Positions 8,438-17,591 of a stretch of 64,000 nt of DNA are shown here, piece by piece. Position numbers and translations under genes: made by a program. This stretch comes from Pseudomonas proteolytica. GTDB lineage: Bacteria; Pseudomonadota; Gammaproteobacteria; Pseudomonadales; Pseudomonadaceae. How positions within the stretch are numbered: position 1 is the stretch's first letter; each line of letters begins with the position of its first letter. Location of the stretch: assembly GCF_007858275.1 (NCBI RefSeq), contig NZ_VFEV01000026.1, positions 28,660 to 92,659 on the forward strand, written 5' to 3'. A model generated the notes under the pieces. It ran no database searches. It was not told the origin of the DNA and saw nothing but the letters and a program-made list of their open reading frames with translations.

Positions 8438-10504
8438 TCACGCGTCCGGCATGGCTTGGAATGGCGCTTCTTTATCCGTACGTTCCTTGGTACCCCAGGC
8501 GGCTACGCCGACTTTGATCGCATAGAACAGGATGCTGAAGACCACGAACAGGAACAGTACCGTCAGCGTCGCGTTGGTGTAGGCGTTCCAGATCACATGC
8601 TGCATCTGGTCGATGTTCTTCGCCGGGGCAAGGATCTGGCCGTTGGCCAACGCATCGCTGTACTTCTTGGCCAGCGACAGGAAGCCGATTGCCGGGTTGG
8701 CGTCGAACAGCTTGATAAAGCCTGCGGTGGTGGTGCAGATCAGCAGCCAGACAGCCGGCAGCAGCGTGACCCAGATGTAGCGCTGGCGCTTCATTTTGAT
8801 CAGCACAACAGTGGCGAGCATCAGCGCGATACCGGCCAGCATCTGGTTGGAGATGCCGAACAGCGGCCACAAGGTGTTGATGCCACCCAGCGGATCGATC
8901 ACGCCTTGGTACAGCAAGTAACCCCACATCGCCACACAGCCTGCGGTCGCGATCAGGTTGGCGGTCCAGGACTCGGTACGCTTGAGCGCCGGGACGAAGG
9001 AGCCGAGCAAGTCCTGGAGCATGAAGCGACCGGCACGGGTACCGGCGTCAACTGCAGTCAGGATGAACAGCGCTTCGAACAGGATCGCAAAGTGGTACCA
9101 GAATGCCATGGTGTTTTCACCCGGCAGGACACTGTGCAGGATCTGCGCGATACCGACCGCCAGGGTCGGCGCACCGCCGGCACGGGCCAGGATGGTGGTT
9201 TCACCGATATCGTTGGCCACTGCCTGCAGCGCTTCCGGGGTAATTGCAAAGCCCCAACTGCTGACGGTCTGGGCAACGGTCACCACATCAGTGCCGACAA
9301 TCGCCGCAGGGCTGTTCATGGCGAAGTACACGCCTGGCTCGATCACCGAAGCGGCAACCATGGCCATGATGGCGACGAACGACTCCATCAACATGCCGCC
9401 ATAGCCGATGTAGCGCGAGTGGGCTTCATTGGCCAACAACTTGGGCGTGGTGCCCGAGGAGATCAGCGCATGGAAGCCGGACACCGCACCACAGGCGATG
9501 GTGATGAACAGGAACGGGAACAGGCCGCCCTTCCACACCGGACCAGTGCCATCGATAAACTGGGTCAGCGCAGGCATTTTCAGGTCAGGCATGGTGACCA
9601 GGATGCCGATCGCCAGGGCGATGATCGTACCGATTTTCAGGAACGTCGACAGGTAGTCACGGGGAGCCAGGATCAGCCACACCGGCAACACCGCCGCCAC
9701 GAAGCCGTAGCCGACCAGCATCCAGGTGATCTGGATCCCGGTGAAGGTGAAGGCCTTGGCCCAGACCGGATCAGCGGCAATCTGCCCGCCCAGCCAGATC
9801 GAACCCAGCAGCAACAGCACGCCGATGATCGAGATCTCGCCAATGCGGCCCGGCCGGATGTAGCGCATGTACACGCCCATGAACATCGCAATCGGGATGG
9901 TCGCCATCACCGTGAAGATGCCCCACGGGCTCTCGGCCAGGGCCTTGACCACGATCAGCGACAACACCGCGAGGATGATGATCATGATCAGGAAGCAGCC
10001 AAACAGCGCGATGGTCCCGGGAATGCGGCCCATCTCTTCGCGAACCATATCCCCCAGGGAGCGGCCGTTGCGACGGGTGGACAGGAACAGGATCATGAAG
10101 TCCTGCACCGCACCCGCCAGCACCACGCCGGCAATCAGCCACAGGGTACCTGGCAGGTAGCCCATCTGCGCGGCCAAGACCGGGCCGACCAAAGGCCCTG
10201 CACCGGCAATGGCGGCGAAGTGGTGACCGAACAGGATATGTTTGTTGGTCGGCACATAGTCCAGACCGTCGTTGTTGATCACTGCGGGGGTGGCCCGCCG
10301 TGGATCGAGTTGCATCACATTATTTGCAATGAACAGGCTGTAGTAACGATAAGCCACCAGATAGATGGCGACTGCCGCGACTACAATCCACAAGGCGTTG
10401 ATCGCCTCGCCGCGACGCAAAGCCACTACGCCCAGGGCGCACGCTCCTACGATTGCCAGCAACAGCCAGGGTAGATGGCGGAGCAGGCTATTATTATTTT
10501 TCAT
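8438..10504 (-). CDS. cstA: CstA-family carbon starvation / pyruvate transporter
   Basis: This 688-residue inner-membrane protein has about 16-18 hydrophobic segments and family signatures such as FGHHFAAIAGAGPLVGP near residue 92 and LANEAHSRYIGYGGMLMES. CstA and BtsT import pyruvate or small peptides, often when preferred carbon is scarce. It is the first gene of a unit with yjiX and yjiA and is divergent from mapZ, with 173 bases between the starts. I see no clear regulator site in that gap. Whether the substrate is pyruvate or peptides cannot be told from sequence. Confidence 0.92.
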   Translation of the reverse strand: MKNNNSLLRHLPWLLLAIVGACALGVVALRRGEAINALWIVVAAVAIYLVAYRYYSLFIANNVMQLDPRRATPAVINNDGLDYVPTNKHILFGHHFAAIAGAGPLVGPVLAAQMGYLPGTLWLIAGVVLAGAVQDFMILFLSTRRNGRSLGDMVREEMGRIPGTIALFGCFLIMIIILAVLSLIVVKALAESPWGIFTVMATIPIAMFMGVYMRYIRPGRIGEISIIGVLLLLGSIWLGGQIAADPVWAKAFTFTGIQITWMLVGYGFVAAVLPVWLILAPRDYLSTFLKIGTIIALAIGILVTMPDLKMPALTQFIDGTGPVWKGGLFPFLFITIACGAVSGFHALISSGTTPKLLANEAHSRYIGYGGMLMESFVAIMAMVAASVIEPGVYFAMNSPAAIVGTDVVTVAQTVSSWGFAITPEALQAVANDIGETTILARAGGAPTLAVGIAQILHSVLPGENTMAFWYHFAILFEALFILTAVDAGTRAGRFMLQDLLGSFVPALKRTESWTANLIATAGCVAMWGYLLYQGVIDPLGGINTLWPLFGISNQMLAGIALMLATVVLIKMKRQRYIWVTLLPAVWLLICTTTAGFIKLFDANPAIGFLSLAKKYSDALANGQILAPAKNIDQMQHVIWNAYTNATLTVLFLFVVFSILFYAIKVGVAAWGTKERTDKEAPFQAMPDA

Positions 10505-10677
10505 TTTTTTATTCCAGCCAGGTTGGACAGAAAGACAGCCATCCGGAGTTTAGCGCGCTGTGCCCTAAAGACCAGCCCCCTACGTTGGTCTAGAGCCTTG
10601 CCGGGGCGAAAAAAACAGAAATAAATGCCCGATAATGGCGCAAGGCTACAATCCCTGTACCTACAGAGGGTTTCACC

Positions 10678-11046
10678 ATGAGCGACCAGCCGTCAGATCG
10701 CCGCCGTTTTCGGCGGATTGCCTTCGATGCCAGGACCGAACTCAAGCAGAACGGCCAGCAATGGCCGGTGCAACTGGTGGATTTATCGCTCAAGGGGCTG
10801 CTGGTGCAAAAGCCCGCGCCGTGGTTGGCCAAGGGTGATGAGCCATTTGACGTGGACATTCACCTGGACGCCCAGACCGACGTCAGCATGCAGGTGCGGC
10901 TGACCCATGATGACCAGGGGCAACTGGGGTTTGTCTGTGAGCATATCGATCTGGACTCGATCAGCCATTTGCGCAGGTTGATCGAGCTGAATCTGGGGGA
11001 TGAGGAGGAGTTGCATCGGGAGTTGGGCGAGTTGCTGAACATCTGA
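10678..11046 (+). CDS. mapZ: PilZ-domain c-di-GMP receptor, MapZ-like
   Basis: This 122-residue single-domain PilZ protein has the RxxxR motif in RRRFRR (residues 8-13) and the second c-di-GMP motif DLSLKG at 35-40. GAGGG lies just before the ATG. Size, motif layout and position between cstA and radA match P. aeruginosa PA4608 (MapZ), which binds c-di-GMP and then inhibits the chemotaxis methyltransferase CheR1. It lies about 5 kb from morA, so a c-di-GMP enzyme and a receptor are near neighbours. Confidence 0.85.
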   Translation: MSDQPSDRRRFRRIAFDARTELKQNGQQWPVQLVDLSLKGLLVQKPAPWLAKGDEPFDVDIHLDAQTDVSMQVRLTHDDQGQLGFVCEHIDLDSISHLRRLIELNLGDEEELHRELGELLNI

Positions 11047-11050
11047 CCTT

Positions 11051-11128
11051 TGCCGGCGATGGCGGCGTGTCAGTCAGGGATGTAGCGACTGATTCGACGT
11101 CATCGCTGGCAAGCCAGCACCTACAGGG
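11051..11128. repeat. Degenerate REP-like inverted repeat
   Basis: GCCGGCGATGGCGGC and TCATCGCTGGCAAGCCAGC arms flank GTCAGTCA...TGATTCGAC. This is an eroded relative of the REP pairs elsewhere, between the convergent mapZ and radA genes. Confidence 0.5.
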
Positions 11129-11135
11129 TTTTGGG

Positions 11136-12503
11136 TTATTCGAACAAGGCGTCCAGGGCCTGCTCCAGACGCGTCACCGCAATCACCTGCAACCCCGGTG
11201 GCGCCTCCTTCGGTGCATTGCCCTTGGGCACGATGGCACGCTTGAAGCCATGCTTGGCCGCTTCCTTCAGACGCTCCTGGCCGCTGGGCACCGGACGCAC
11301 TTCGCCCGACAAGCCCACCTCACCAAATACCAGCAGGTCATGGGGCAACGGCCGATTGCGCAGGCTGGACATCACCGCCGCCATCAACGCTAGGTCCGAC
11401 GCGGTTTCCAGTACCTTTACACCGCCAACCACGTTGAGGAACACGTCCTGGTCATGGGTCGGAATCCCGCCGTGGCGATGCAGTACCGCCAGCAGCATCG
11501 CCAGGCGGTTCTGATCCAGGCCCAGGGTCACGCGGCGCGGGTTGGCCAGGTGGCTGTCGTCCACCAGGGCCTGGACTTCCACGAGCATCGGCCGGGTGCC
11601 CTCCCACGTTGCCATTACCACACTGCCCGGTACTTCTTCCTGGGCGCGGGTCAGAAAGATCGCCGAGGGGTTGGAGACTTCTTTGAGCCCCCGGTCCGTC
11701 ATGGCGAACACCCCCAACTCGTTGACCGCACCAAAACGGTTTTTCACCGCGCGCAACAGGCGCAGGCGCCCATCGGACTCGCCCTCGAAATACAGCACCG
11801 TATCGACCATATGCTCCAGCACCCGCGGGCCGGCCAACGCGCCTTCCTTGGTGACATGGCCCACCAGGAAAATCGCCGTACCGCTTTGCTTGGCATAGCG
11901 CACCAGCAACGCCGCGCTCTCCCGCACCTGGGACACCCCTCCCGGCGCCGATTGCAGCTGCTCGGTGAAGATCGTCTGGATCGAGTCGATCACCATCACC
12001 TTGGGTTTTTCCACACGGGCGGTGGCGATGATGCTTTCGATACAGGTCTCGGTCATGACCCGCAACTGGTCCTGGGGCAGGCCCAGGCGACGGGCGCGCA
12101 TGGCCACTTGCTGCTGGGATTCTTCGCCGGTGACATACAAGGCCGGCATGCGGCTGGCGATGCTGCACAGGGTTTGCAGGAGGATGGTGGATTTGCCGAT
12201 CCCCGGATCGCCGCCGATCAACACCACCGAGCCGTCCACCAGGCCGCCACCGAGCACTCGGTCAAGCTCGCCGGAAGCGGTAGAAAAGCGCGGAATTTCT
12301 TCGACGCTGACTTCAGCCAGGGTCTTGATCTGGGCTTGCTGGCCGGTCCAGCCTGCGCGACCGGTGGGCGCTGCGGCGCCGCCACTTTCGATCATGGTTT
12401 CAGTGAGGGTGTTCCACGCCCCGCATTCGCCACACTGGCCCGCCCATTTGGGAAAGGTCGCGCCGCACTCCGTGCAGCCGTACATGCGCTTGGCCTTTGC
12501 CAT
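11136..12503 (-). CDS. radA: DNA repair protein RadA (Sms)
   Basis: This 455-residue protein has the full RadA layout: a C4 zinc finger (CTECG...CGECG, residues 10-31), a RecA-like ATPase with Walker A GGDPGIGKST near 97-106, the RadA-specific KNRFG motif, and a C-terminal Lon-like domain. RadA is a hexameric helicase that promotes branch migration during recombination repair. The start is the ATG at 12503 directly before the zinc finger. Position after mapZ and before ankB-katB matches P. aeruginosa. Confidence 0.97.
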   Translation of the reverse strand: MAKAKRMYGCTECGATFPKWAGQCGECGAWNTLTETMIESGGAAAPTGRAGWTGQQAQIKTLAEVSVEEIPRFSTASGELDRVLGGGLVDGSVVLIGGDPGIGKSTILLQTLCSIASRMPALYVTGEESQQQVAMRARRLGLPQDQLRVMTETCIESIIATARVEKPKVMVIDSIQTIFTEQLQSAPGGVSQVRESAALLVRYAKQSGTAIFLVGHVTKEGALAGPRVLEHMVDTVLYFEGESDGRLRLLRAVKNRFGAVNELGVFAMTDRGLKEVSNPSAIFLTRAQEEVPGSVVMATWEGTRPMLVEVQALVDDSHLANPRRVTLGLDQNRLAMLLAVLHRHGGIPTHDQDVFLNVVGGVKVLETASDLALMAAVMSSLRNRPLPHDLLVFGEVGLSGEVRPVPSGQERLKEAAKHGFKRAIVPKGNAPKEAPPGLQVIAVTRLEQALDALFE

Positions 12504-12538
12504 CTGAGAACCTCCAACCGAAAAACCGCGATGATAGC

Positions 12539-13069
12539 TCAGCGCGGCGGCGCGGTACGGATTTCACCGTTGGCCAATCGTGTAGCGCTGTTGCCCAGCG
12601 GGTCCTCGGCGTTCAGGTCGGCGCCCTGGGCCTTGAGTGCATCGAGCAGTTCCACGCGCTTGAACAGCCCGGCGTACATGGCCGCCGTCTGTCCGGCACC
12701 GTTGCGTTGGTCAGGGTTGCAGGCGGTGCCCAGCAAACGCCGGGCAATGCTCAGCTCACCCTTGAAAATCGCTCCCATCAACGCCGTGTTGCCGCGTTTG
12801 TCCTGCACGCAAGCATCGGCACCGGCCGCCAGCAGTTGCTCCACGGCCGGTCCCTGCCCGTGATAGGCGGCCAGGATCAGCGCGGTGTAGCCCTTGTCAT
12901 CGACGGTATTCAGGGAATAGCCGGACTCGATAAAGGTGTTGAGCATCTCCACATCGCCACGCCGGGCGGCGTCGAAGTAGTAGTCCTGCAATTGCGCCTT
13001 GAGGGCCTGCGGGTCGGCCAATACGCTCAAGGACCAGCAGGCCAAAAGCGCTCCAATAAAGCTACGCAT
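12539..13069 (-). CDS. ankB: Periplasmic ankyrin-repeat protein, AnkB-like
   Basis: This 176-residue protein has a signal peptide (MRSFIGALLACWSLSVLA) and then three to four ankyrin repeats (for example DKGYTALILAAYHG and NGAGQTAAMYAG). The frame is open further upstream, but GGAGG at 13079-13083 sits 9 bases before the ATG at 13069 and the extra N-terminus would be encoded by a REP element, so 13069 is the better start. It follows katB on the same strand. In P. aeruginosa the katB-ankB pair is known, and AnkB is needed for full periplasmic catalase activity. Confidence 0.88.
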   Translation of the reverse strand: MRSFIGALLACWSLSVLADPQALKAQLQDYYFDAARRGDVEMLNTFIESGYSLNTVDDKGYTALILAAYHGQGPAVEQLLAAGADACVQDKRGNTALMGAIFKGELSIARRLLGTACNPDQRNGAGQTAAMYAGLFKRVELLDALKAQGADLNAEDPLGNSATRLANGEIRTAPPR

Positions 13070-13091
13070 AAGCGACATCCTCCAAGGCTCC

Positions 13092-13190
13092 TGTGGGAGC
13101 GAGCTTGCTCGCGAAAAACGTAAGGGCACCGCGTTAATCCTGAATGTACGCGGTGCCTTTGAGAGCTTCGCGAGCAAGCTCGCTCCTACA
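13092..13190. repeat. REP pair, inverted (GAGCGAGCTTGCTCGCG type)
   Basis: TGTGGGAGCGAGCTTGCTCGCGAA and its inverse flank a second inverted repeat (GGCACCGCG...CGCGGTGCC). The element lies between katB and ankB. Confidence 0.87.
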
Positions 13191-13206
13191 GAAGTGGGTA
13201 TTAAGA

Positions 13207-14748
13207 TCAGTCGTTCAGCTTTTCAGCCAATGCCTTGACCCGCGCCAGATCACCCTTGGCCACTTTGGCCACGCCAGTGCCATATTCCGGGTCGGCCTTG
13301 TACAGGAACGACAGGATAATGTGCTTGCTGACGTCATCCGTGGTCGCCAGGGAGCCACCGAAGTTGTCGATCAAGTCCTGGCGCTCCTTCTTGCTGAAGG
13401 AGCGGTACAAGTCGCCTGCCTGCTTGAAGTTCTGCTCACGCTGGATCTTCGCCTGCTGGGTGCTGCCGGCCAGGGGCATCTGGCTGTAGCGCGCACTTTG
13501 CGGCTCTTCCCGCGGTTCCAGGCGGCTTGGCTGGTAGTTCACGCCGCTGCTGGTCTTGCCGAAGTTCATCGTGCCGTCCTGGTTACCGTTGTTGACGGTG
13601 ACCCGTGGTGCGTTGATCGGCAATTGCAGGGCATTGGCGCCCAGGCGGTACATTTGCGTATCCGCATAGGAGAACACTCGGCCTTGCAGCAGGCGATCTT
13701 CCGACGGCTCGATACCCGGCACCAGGTTCGCCGGGGCCATGGCCACTTGCTCGGTTTCCTGGAAGACGTTGGCCGGGTTGCGGTTGAGCACCATCTGCCC
13801 GACTTTGCGCTGGGGAACATCGGGCCAGATCTTAGTGGCGTCCAGAGGATCGAAATCAAACTTGGCCAGTTCTTCCGGCTTGAGCACTTGTACGTACAGA
13901 TCCCACTTGGGGAAGTCGCCCTTGTTGATATGGGTGACCAGGTCGTTAGTCATATGGCTGTAGTCACGGCCCTGGACCTCGACAACTTGTTTTGGATCCA
14001 GGTTCTTGATGCCCTGCAGGCTCTTCCAATGGAACTTGACGTAGTGCACTTCACCCTTGGCATTGATCAACTTGTAGGCATGTACGCCATTACCATCCAT
14101 CTCGCGGTAACTGGCCGGGGTGCCGGAGTCCGAATACAACTCGGTGAGTGTGCGGGTGGACTCGGGAACATGGGAAAAGAAGTCAAAACGACGGGAGTCG
14201 TCATCCAGGTTAGTGCGTGGGTCAGGTTTGAACGCATGCACCATGTCCGGGAACTTGATGGCATCGCGAATAAAGAACGTCGGGAAATTATTACCTACCA
14301 GGTCCCAGTTACCTTCGGCGGTATAGAACTTGGTGGCGAAACCGCGAGGGTCGCGCAGGGTTTCCGGGGAATGGTTGCCGTGGACTACGGCAGAAAACCG
14401 GACGAATACCGGCGTGGCCTCACCTGCGGCAAATACTTTGGCCTTGGTCAGGTCGCTGAGGTTATCGGTGACGGTGAAGGTGCCGTGGGCACCAGTGCCA
14501 CGGGCATGCACCACACGCTCAGGGATGCGCTCACGGTCAAAGCGTTGCAGCTTCTGGATCAGTTGTACGTCCTGCAGCAGCACCGGGCCGTTGGCGCCGG
14601 CGGTCTGCGAGTTCTGGTTGTCGCCCACCGCCGCGCCATTATCGCGCGTCAAGTTGGCGGCACTGACCGACAATGACAATAGACTGATACCGGCAATCAA
14701 CAGCAGATTGCGCGCAGCAATAGGCCTGCGACTATTAAGGTTTTTCAT
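13207..14748 (-). CDS. katB: Periplasmic catalase KatB
   Basis: This 513-residue heme catalase degrades hydrogen peroxide. The N-terminus holds a signal peptide ending near LLSLSVSAAN, so it is exported. Catalase signatures follow: RIPERVVHARGTGAHG with the active-site histidine, FVRFSAVVHGNHSPETLRD, the asparagine region NNFPTFFIRD, and the heme-tyrosine region RVFSYADTQMYRLG. The frame is open to 14775, but the ATG at 14748 has GAGGA 8 bases upstream and gives exactly 513 residues, the length of P. aeruginosa KatB. It precedes ankB. No OxyR site was identified with confidence. Confidence 0.93.
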   Translation of the reverse strand: MKNLNSRRPIAARNLLLIAGISLLSLSVSAANLTRDNGAAVGDNQNSQTAGANGPVLLQDVQLIQKLQRFDRERIPERVVHARGTGAHGTFTVTDNLSDLTKAKVFAAGEATPVFVRFSAVVHGNHSPETLRDPRGFATKFYTAEGNWDLVGNNFPTFFIRDAIKFPDMVHAFKPDPRTNLDDDSRRFDFFSHVPESTRTLTELYSDSGTPASYREMDGNGVHAYKLINAKGEVHYVKFHWKSLQGIKNLDPKQVVEVQGRDYSHMTNDLVTHINKGDFPKWDLYVQVLKPEELAKFDFDPLDATKIWPDVPQRKVGQMVLNRNPANVFQETEQVAMAPANLVPGIEPSEDRLLQGRVFSYADTQMYRLGANALQLPINAPRVTVNNGNQDGTMNFGKTSSGVNYQPSRLEPREEPQSARYSQMPLAGSTQQAKIQREQNFKQAGDLYRSFSKKERQDLIDNFGGSLATTDDVSKHIILSFLYKADPEYGTGVAKVAKGDLARVKALAEKLND

Positions 14749-15034
14749 CAAGGATTCCTCTGGTTTTATAGGCACTTTTTAAGGGTGCATGCCAGAGGCT
14801 AGTGATCCTGGCGCCAGAAGATAAATAGAAAACTCACACACACTCGATTGAGAAAATAGTGTGGTAAACCACTGAAATGGCGGGTATTTCGCGCGCGATT
14901 GGTGGCACTTTGCAAACTATTTGCGTTTTAATGTGTCGATTACAACGAACAGTGTTAACAGTTGTGTCGAGCAAGTCACTGCAGACTGACTTACACTGAG
15001 TTCCTCTCCTCTCAACTGTAACAAGGAATAACCT

Positions 15035-15451
15035 ATGGGCGTGATCAGTGAGTTCAAGGCCTTCGCGGTCAAAGGTAATGTGGTCGACATGGCGGTCGGT
15101 ATTATCATCGGCGCCGCCTTCGGCAAAATTGTTTCGTCCTTTGTAGGCGACGTGGTGATGCCGCCGATCGGTCTGCTGATCGGTGGTGTGGATTTCGGTG
15201 ATCTGGCGGTAACGCTCAAGGCCGCCCAGGGCGATGTCCCAGCAGTGGTCCTGGCCTACGGCAAATTCATCCAGAGCGTGATTGACTTCGTGATCGTCGC
15301 GTTCGCGATCTTCATGGGCGTCAAGGCCATCAACCGCCTCAAGCGTGAAGAAGCCGCCGCGCCAAGCCTGCCGCCGGTGCCGACCAAGGAAGAAGAACTG
15401 CTGGGCGAGATCCGCGACCTGCTCAAGGCTCAGAACAACAAGCCCCTGTAG
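15035..15451 (+). CDS. mscL: Large-conductance mechanosensitive channel
   Basis: This 138-residue inner-membrane channel opens under membrane tension to release solutes on hypo-osmotic shock. The N-terminus (MGVISEFKAFAVKGNVVDMAVG), the first pore helix with GAAFGKIVSSFVGDVVMPPIG and the C-terminal charged bundle are all typical. An AAGGAA ribosome site lies before the ATG. It ends at a clear terminator shared with the convergent fpr-like gene. Confidence 0.97.
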   Translation: MGVISEFKAFAVKGNVVDMAVGIIIGAAFGKIVSSFVGDVVMPPIGLLIGGVDFGDLAVTLKAAQGDVPAVVLAYGKFIQSVIDFVIVAFAIFMGVKAINRLKREEAAAPSLPPVPTKEEELLGEIRDLLKAQNNKPL

Positions 15452-15478
15452 CCGACCTGCAACACCTGTCGGCCACTG

Positions 15479-15509
15479 AAAAAAGGCGCCTCTGATCGGG
15501 CGCCTTTTT
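15479..15509. terminator. Bidirectional terminator between mscL and fpr
   Basis: A GC-rich stem (AAGGCGCC / GGCGCCTT) around TCTGATCG, with an A run on the left and five Ts on the right, can stop transcription from both convergent genes. Confidence 0.9.
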
Positions 15510-15510
15510 G

Positions 15511-16287
15511 CTACCAGTAGTTTTCTACCGCCACCTGCCCTGGCCGACGCGTCAGGCTCAATTGCATATCGCGCTGTTTAAGCAATTGCCGGGTGTCGTC
15601 GATCATCTGTGGGTTGCCGCAAATCATCACCCGCGAATGCTCTGGCGTCAGGGCCACACCCGCCGCACGTTCCAGCTCACCATTTTTGATCAGGGTGGTG
15701 ATACGCCCATTCAATGCGCCCGGGTGCTGCTCACGGGTCACGATGGGCAGGTAGGTGAGTTTATGGGCGTATTCCTTAAGGTACTCACGCTCGCCCAACT
15801 GCTGGATCAGTGTCTGGTAGGCCAGCTCGCGAGCCTCGCGGGCGCTGTAGACCAGAATGATGCGCTCGAATTTTTCCCAGACTTCAAAGTCCTGCAGGAT
15901 CGACAGAAACGGCGCAATGCCGGTGCCGGTCCCCAGCAACCAAAGGTCCCGGCCATCGACAAACCGGTCCAGGGTCAGGAAGCCCGTGGCTTGGCGCTCC
16001 ACCAGCAGTTCGTCGCCGGCACGCAAGCGGCTCAACTCACTGGTGAATTCGCCGCCGGGCACCACAATCGAGAAGAACTCCAGGAACTCATCGAAGGGCG
16101 ACGACACCACCGAGTAGGCGCGCCACACCAGGCTGCCATCGGGTTTGCTCACACCCAGGCGGACAAACTGCCCGGCGACGAAACGAAACCCCGGGTCGCG
16201 GGTAGTCCGCAGGGTAAACAGACTGGGGGTCAATGACTGCACATCGATCAGGGTCTGGCGTGTGAATTTTTCAGCACTGGCCGTCAT
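15511..16287 (-). CDS. fpr: Ferredoxin/flavodoxin-NADP reductase
   Basis: This 258-residue FAD enzyme has the flavin motif RAYSVVSSP (RxYS), the NADP motif LLGTGTGIAPFLSIL, MICGNPQMI and the C-terminal aromatic end VENYW, which stacks on the flavin. It passes electrons between NADPH and ferredoxin or flavodoxin. The frame is open 18 codons further upstream, but the ATG at 16287 has GGAG 6 bases before it and gives the usual length. The position after mscL matches P. aeruginosa PA4614-PA4615. Confidence 0.92.
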   Translation of the reverse strand: MTASAEKFTRQTLIDVQSLTPSLFTLRTTRDPGFRFVAGQFVRLGVSKPDGSLVWRAYSVVSSPFDEFLEFFSIVVPGGEFTSELSRLRAGDELLVERQATGFLTLDRFVDGRDLWLLGTGTGIAPFLSILQDFEVWEKFERIILVYSAREARELAYQTLIQQLGEREYLKEYAHKLTYLPIVTREQHPGALNGRITTLIKNGELERAAGVALTPEHSRVMICGNPQMIDDTRQLLKQRDMQLSLTRRPGQVAVENYW

Positions 16288-16715
16288 AGCGGGCTCCGGG
16301 CGACAGGTAACCCCTAGTGTCGCCCAAAGTGGCGCCGGCAAACACCGTTGGTTTGTAGTGACATCCGCCCTGCCGGCGACAACCGGTGTGTATCACTGCT
16401 GTAACGGTACTTGAGTAATAGCTCTAATTGCGCAAACCAAACTATTTCGCGATTAACCAGGCCCCTTGACTGCACATCTAAACAGCCACTGTTGAGCGCG
16501 CGTTTAAAGGCAAGCGGCTAACCCTCTCTAAGAGAAGGAAAATCGTCTATCGCAAGAAAACGTAGTTTGTTGCTCATCTCGCAATCCGACTAAAAAGCAT
16601 GGCGCTAAGTACGAAAATTCCCATGCCCACTTTAGAAGCTGTCCTACACTCGATCGATACCGGTATGGGGACCCGCGTTACGAAGTGTCAGTGTGCGACT
16701 CATGGAGAGTTACCG
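16288..16715. other. Intergenic region upstream of the luxR-type gene
   Basis: These 428 bases separate the divergent fpr and luxR-type genes. No RNA gene, repeat or perfect lux-box-like palindrome was seen. From 16599 the region is open in the luxR frame for 39 codons, but the ATG at 16599 has no ribosome site and the added residues do not resemble the family. The region is AT-richer than its surroundings, as expected for a long leader or promoter. Confidence 0.5.
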
Positions 16716-17426
16716 ATGGTCAAATGGCGCAACACACGTCTACCCAAGCTAGAGGGCGAGGATGAGGTGAATACGATGTTCGAGGCGGCTCTGAACATTA
16801 CCTATGAGCTGGGTTTTGAGTACTGTGGTTATGTAATGGGTTCCAATGCTCTTTACCGCCCCAATAAGAACGTTCGCCTCAACAACTATCCAGATGAATG
16901 GAACAACATCTACAAGGCAGAGAATTACTTCGAAATGGATCCCTTGGTCGGCCATTGCAAACGCGATGTCTTGCCGATCGTCTGGGACGAAAAAACCTTC
17001 GCTGCAGTGCCGGACATGTGGGTTCACGCACAAGCCCATGGCTTGAACCATGGCTGGGCCCAGTCAGTGCATGACTTCCGTGGTCTTTTCAGCATGATTA
17101 TCCTGGGCCGCAGCAAGGGTGCGGTGAAAGCCCATGAGCTTTACGAAAAAGCCGGCCAGGTCCTGTGGATATGCCATGCACTGCATACCGTTGCCGTCCA
17201 GTCCTATGTCAAGGAGCCGTTTTTCCAAAGGCCCAACAAACTTACCAGCCGTGAGACCGAGATTCTGCAATGGTCAGCCATGGGCAAGACAGCTGCCGAT
17301 ATTGCGACGATTCTGTGCCTGTCAGAACGCACCGTCGGCTTTCATATCAGCAGTTCGATGAAAAAACTGGGCGTCACCAACAAGATTGCCGCCGTATTTA
17401 CCGCAGTCAGACAAGGCCTTTTTTAA
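16716..17426 (+). CDS. LuxR-family quorum-sensing type regulator (no partner luxI in the window)
   Basis: This 236-residue protein has an N-terminal autoinducer-binding domain and a C-terminal LuxR helix-turn-helix. The ligand-pocket residues are all present with TraR spacing: Trp62, Tyr66, Asp75, Pro76 and Trp90, then a glycine in DFRGLFSM. The DNA-binding part carries LTSRETEIL, GKTAADIA and LSERTVGFH. The ATG at 16716 has GGAGAG about 7 bases upstream, better than the ATG at 16599. No acyl-homoserine-lactone synthase lies nearby, so it is an orphan here. Its targets are not shown. Confidence 0.9.
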   Translation: MVKWRNTRLPKLEGEDEVNTMFEAALNITYELGFEYCGYVMGSNALYRPNKNVRLNNYPDEWNNIYKAENYFEMDPLVGHCKRDVLPIVWDEKTFAAVPDMWVHAQAHGLNHGWAQSVHDFRGLFSMIILGRSKGAVKAHELYEKAGQVLWICHALHTVAVQSYVKEPFFQRPNKLTSRETEILQWSAMGKTAADIATILCLSERTVGFHISSSMKKLGVTNKIAAVFTAVRQGLF

Positions 17427-17591
17427 ACGCAACTAGCACGAGCCCCCTGAAAACACTGAATGTATTCCCTTTGAAAAAAACGTAACATTTACGGCCAGTT
17501 CTGAGTGATGACGCCGCCCGCGTCGCAGTCCACTCAGAAGGTTCCTCCCCCCGCGAGGAACACCCGCCGATTAGCCAGAGTTCCCCCCGCC

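Noticed and set aside
8219..10474. A 751-residue open frame antisense to cstA
   Set aside because: The translation is dominated by His, Gln, Asp and Arg with no family pattern; cstA and yjiX explain the region.
13070..13177. N-terminal extension of ankB
   Set aside because: It is encoded by a REP element and would bury the GGAGG site and the signal peptide; the ATG at 13069 fits better.
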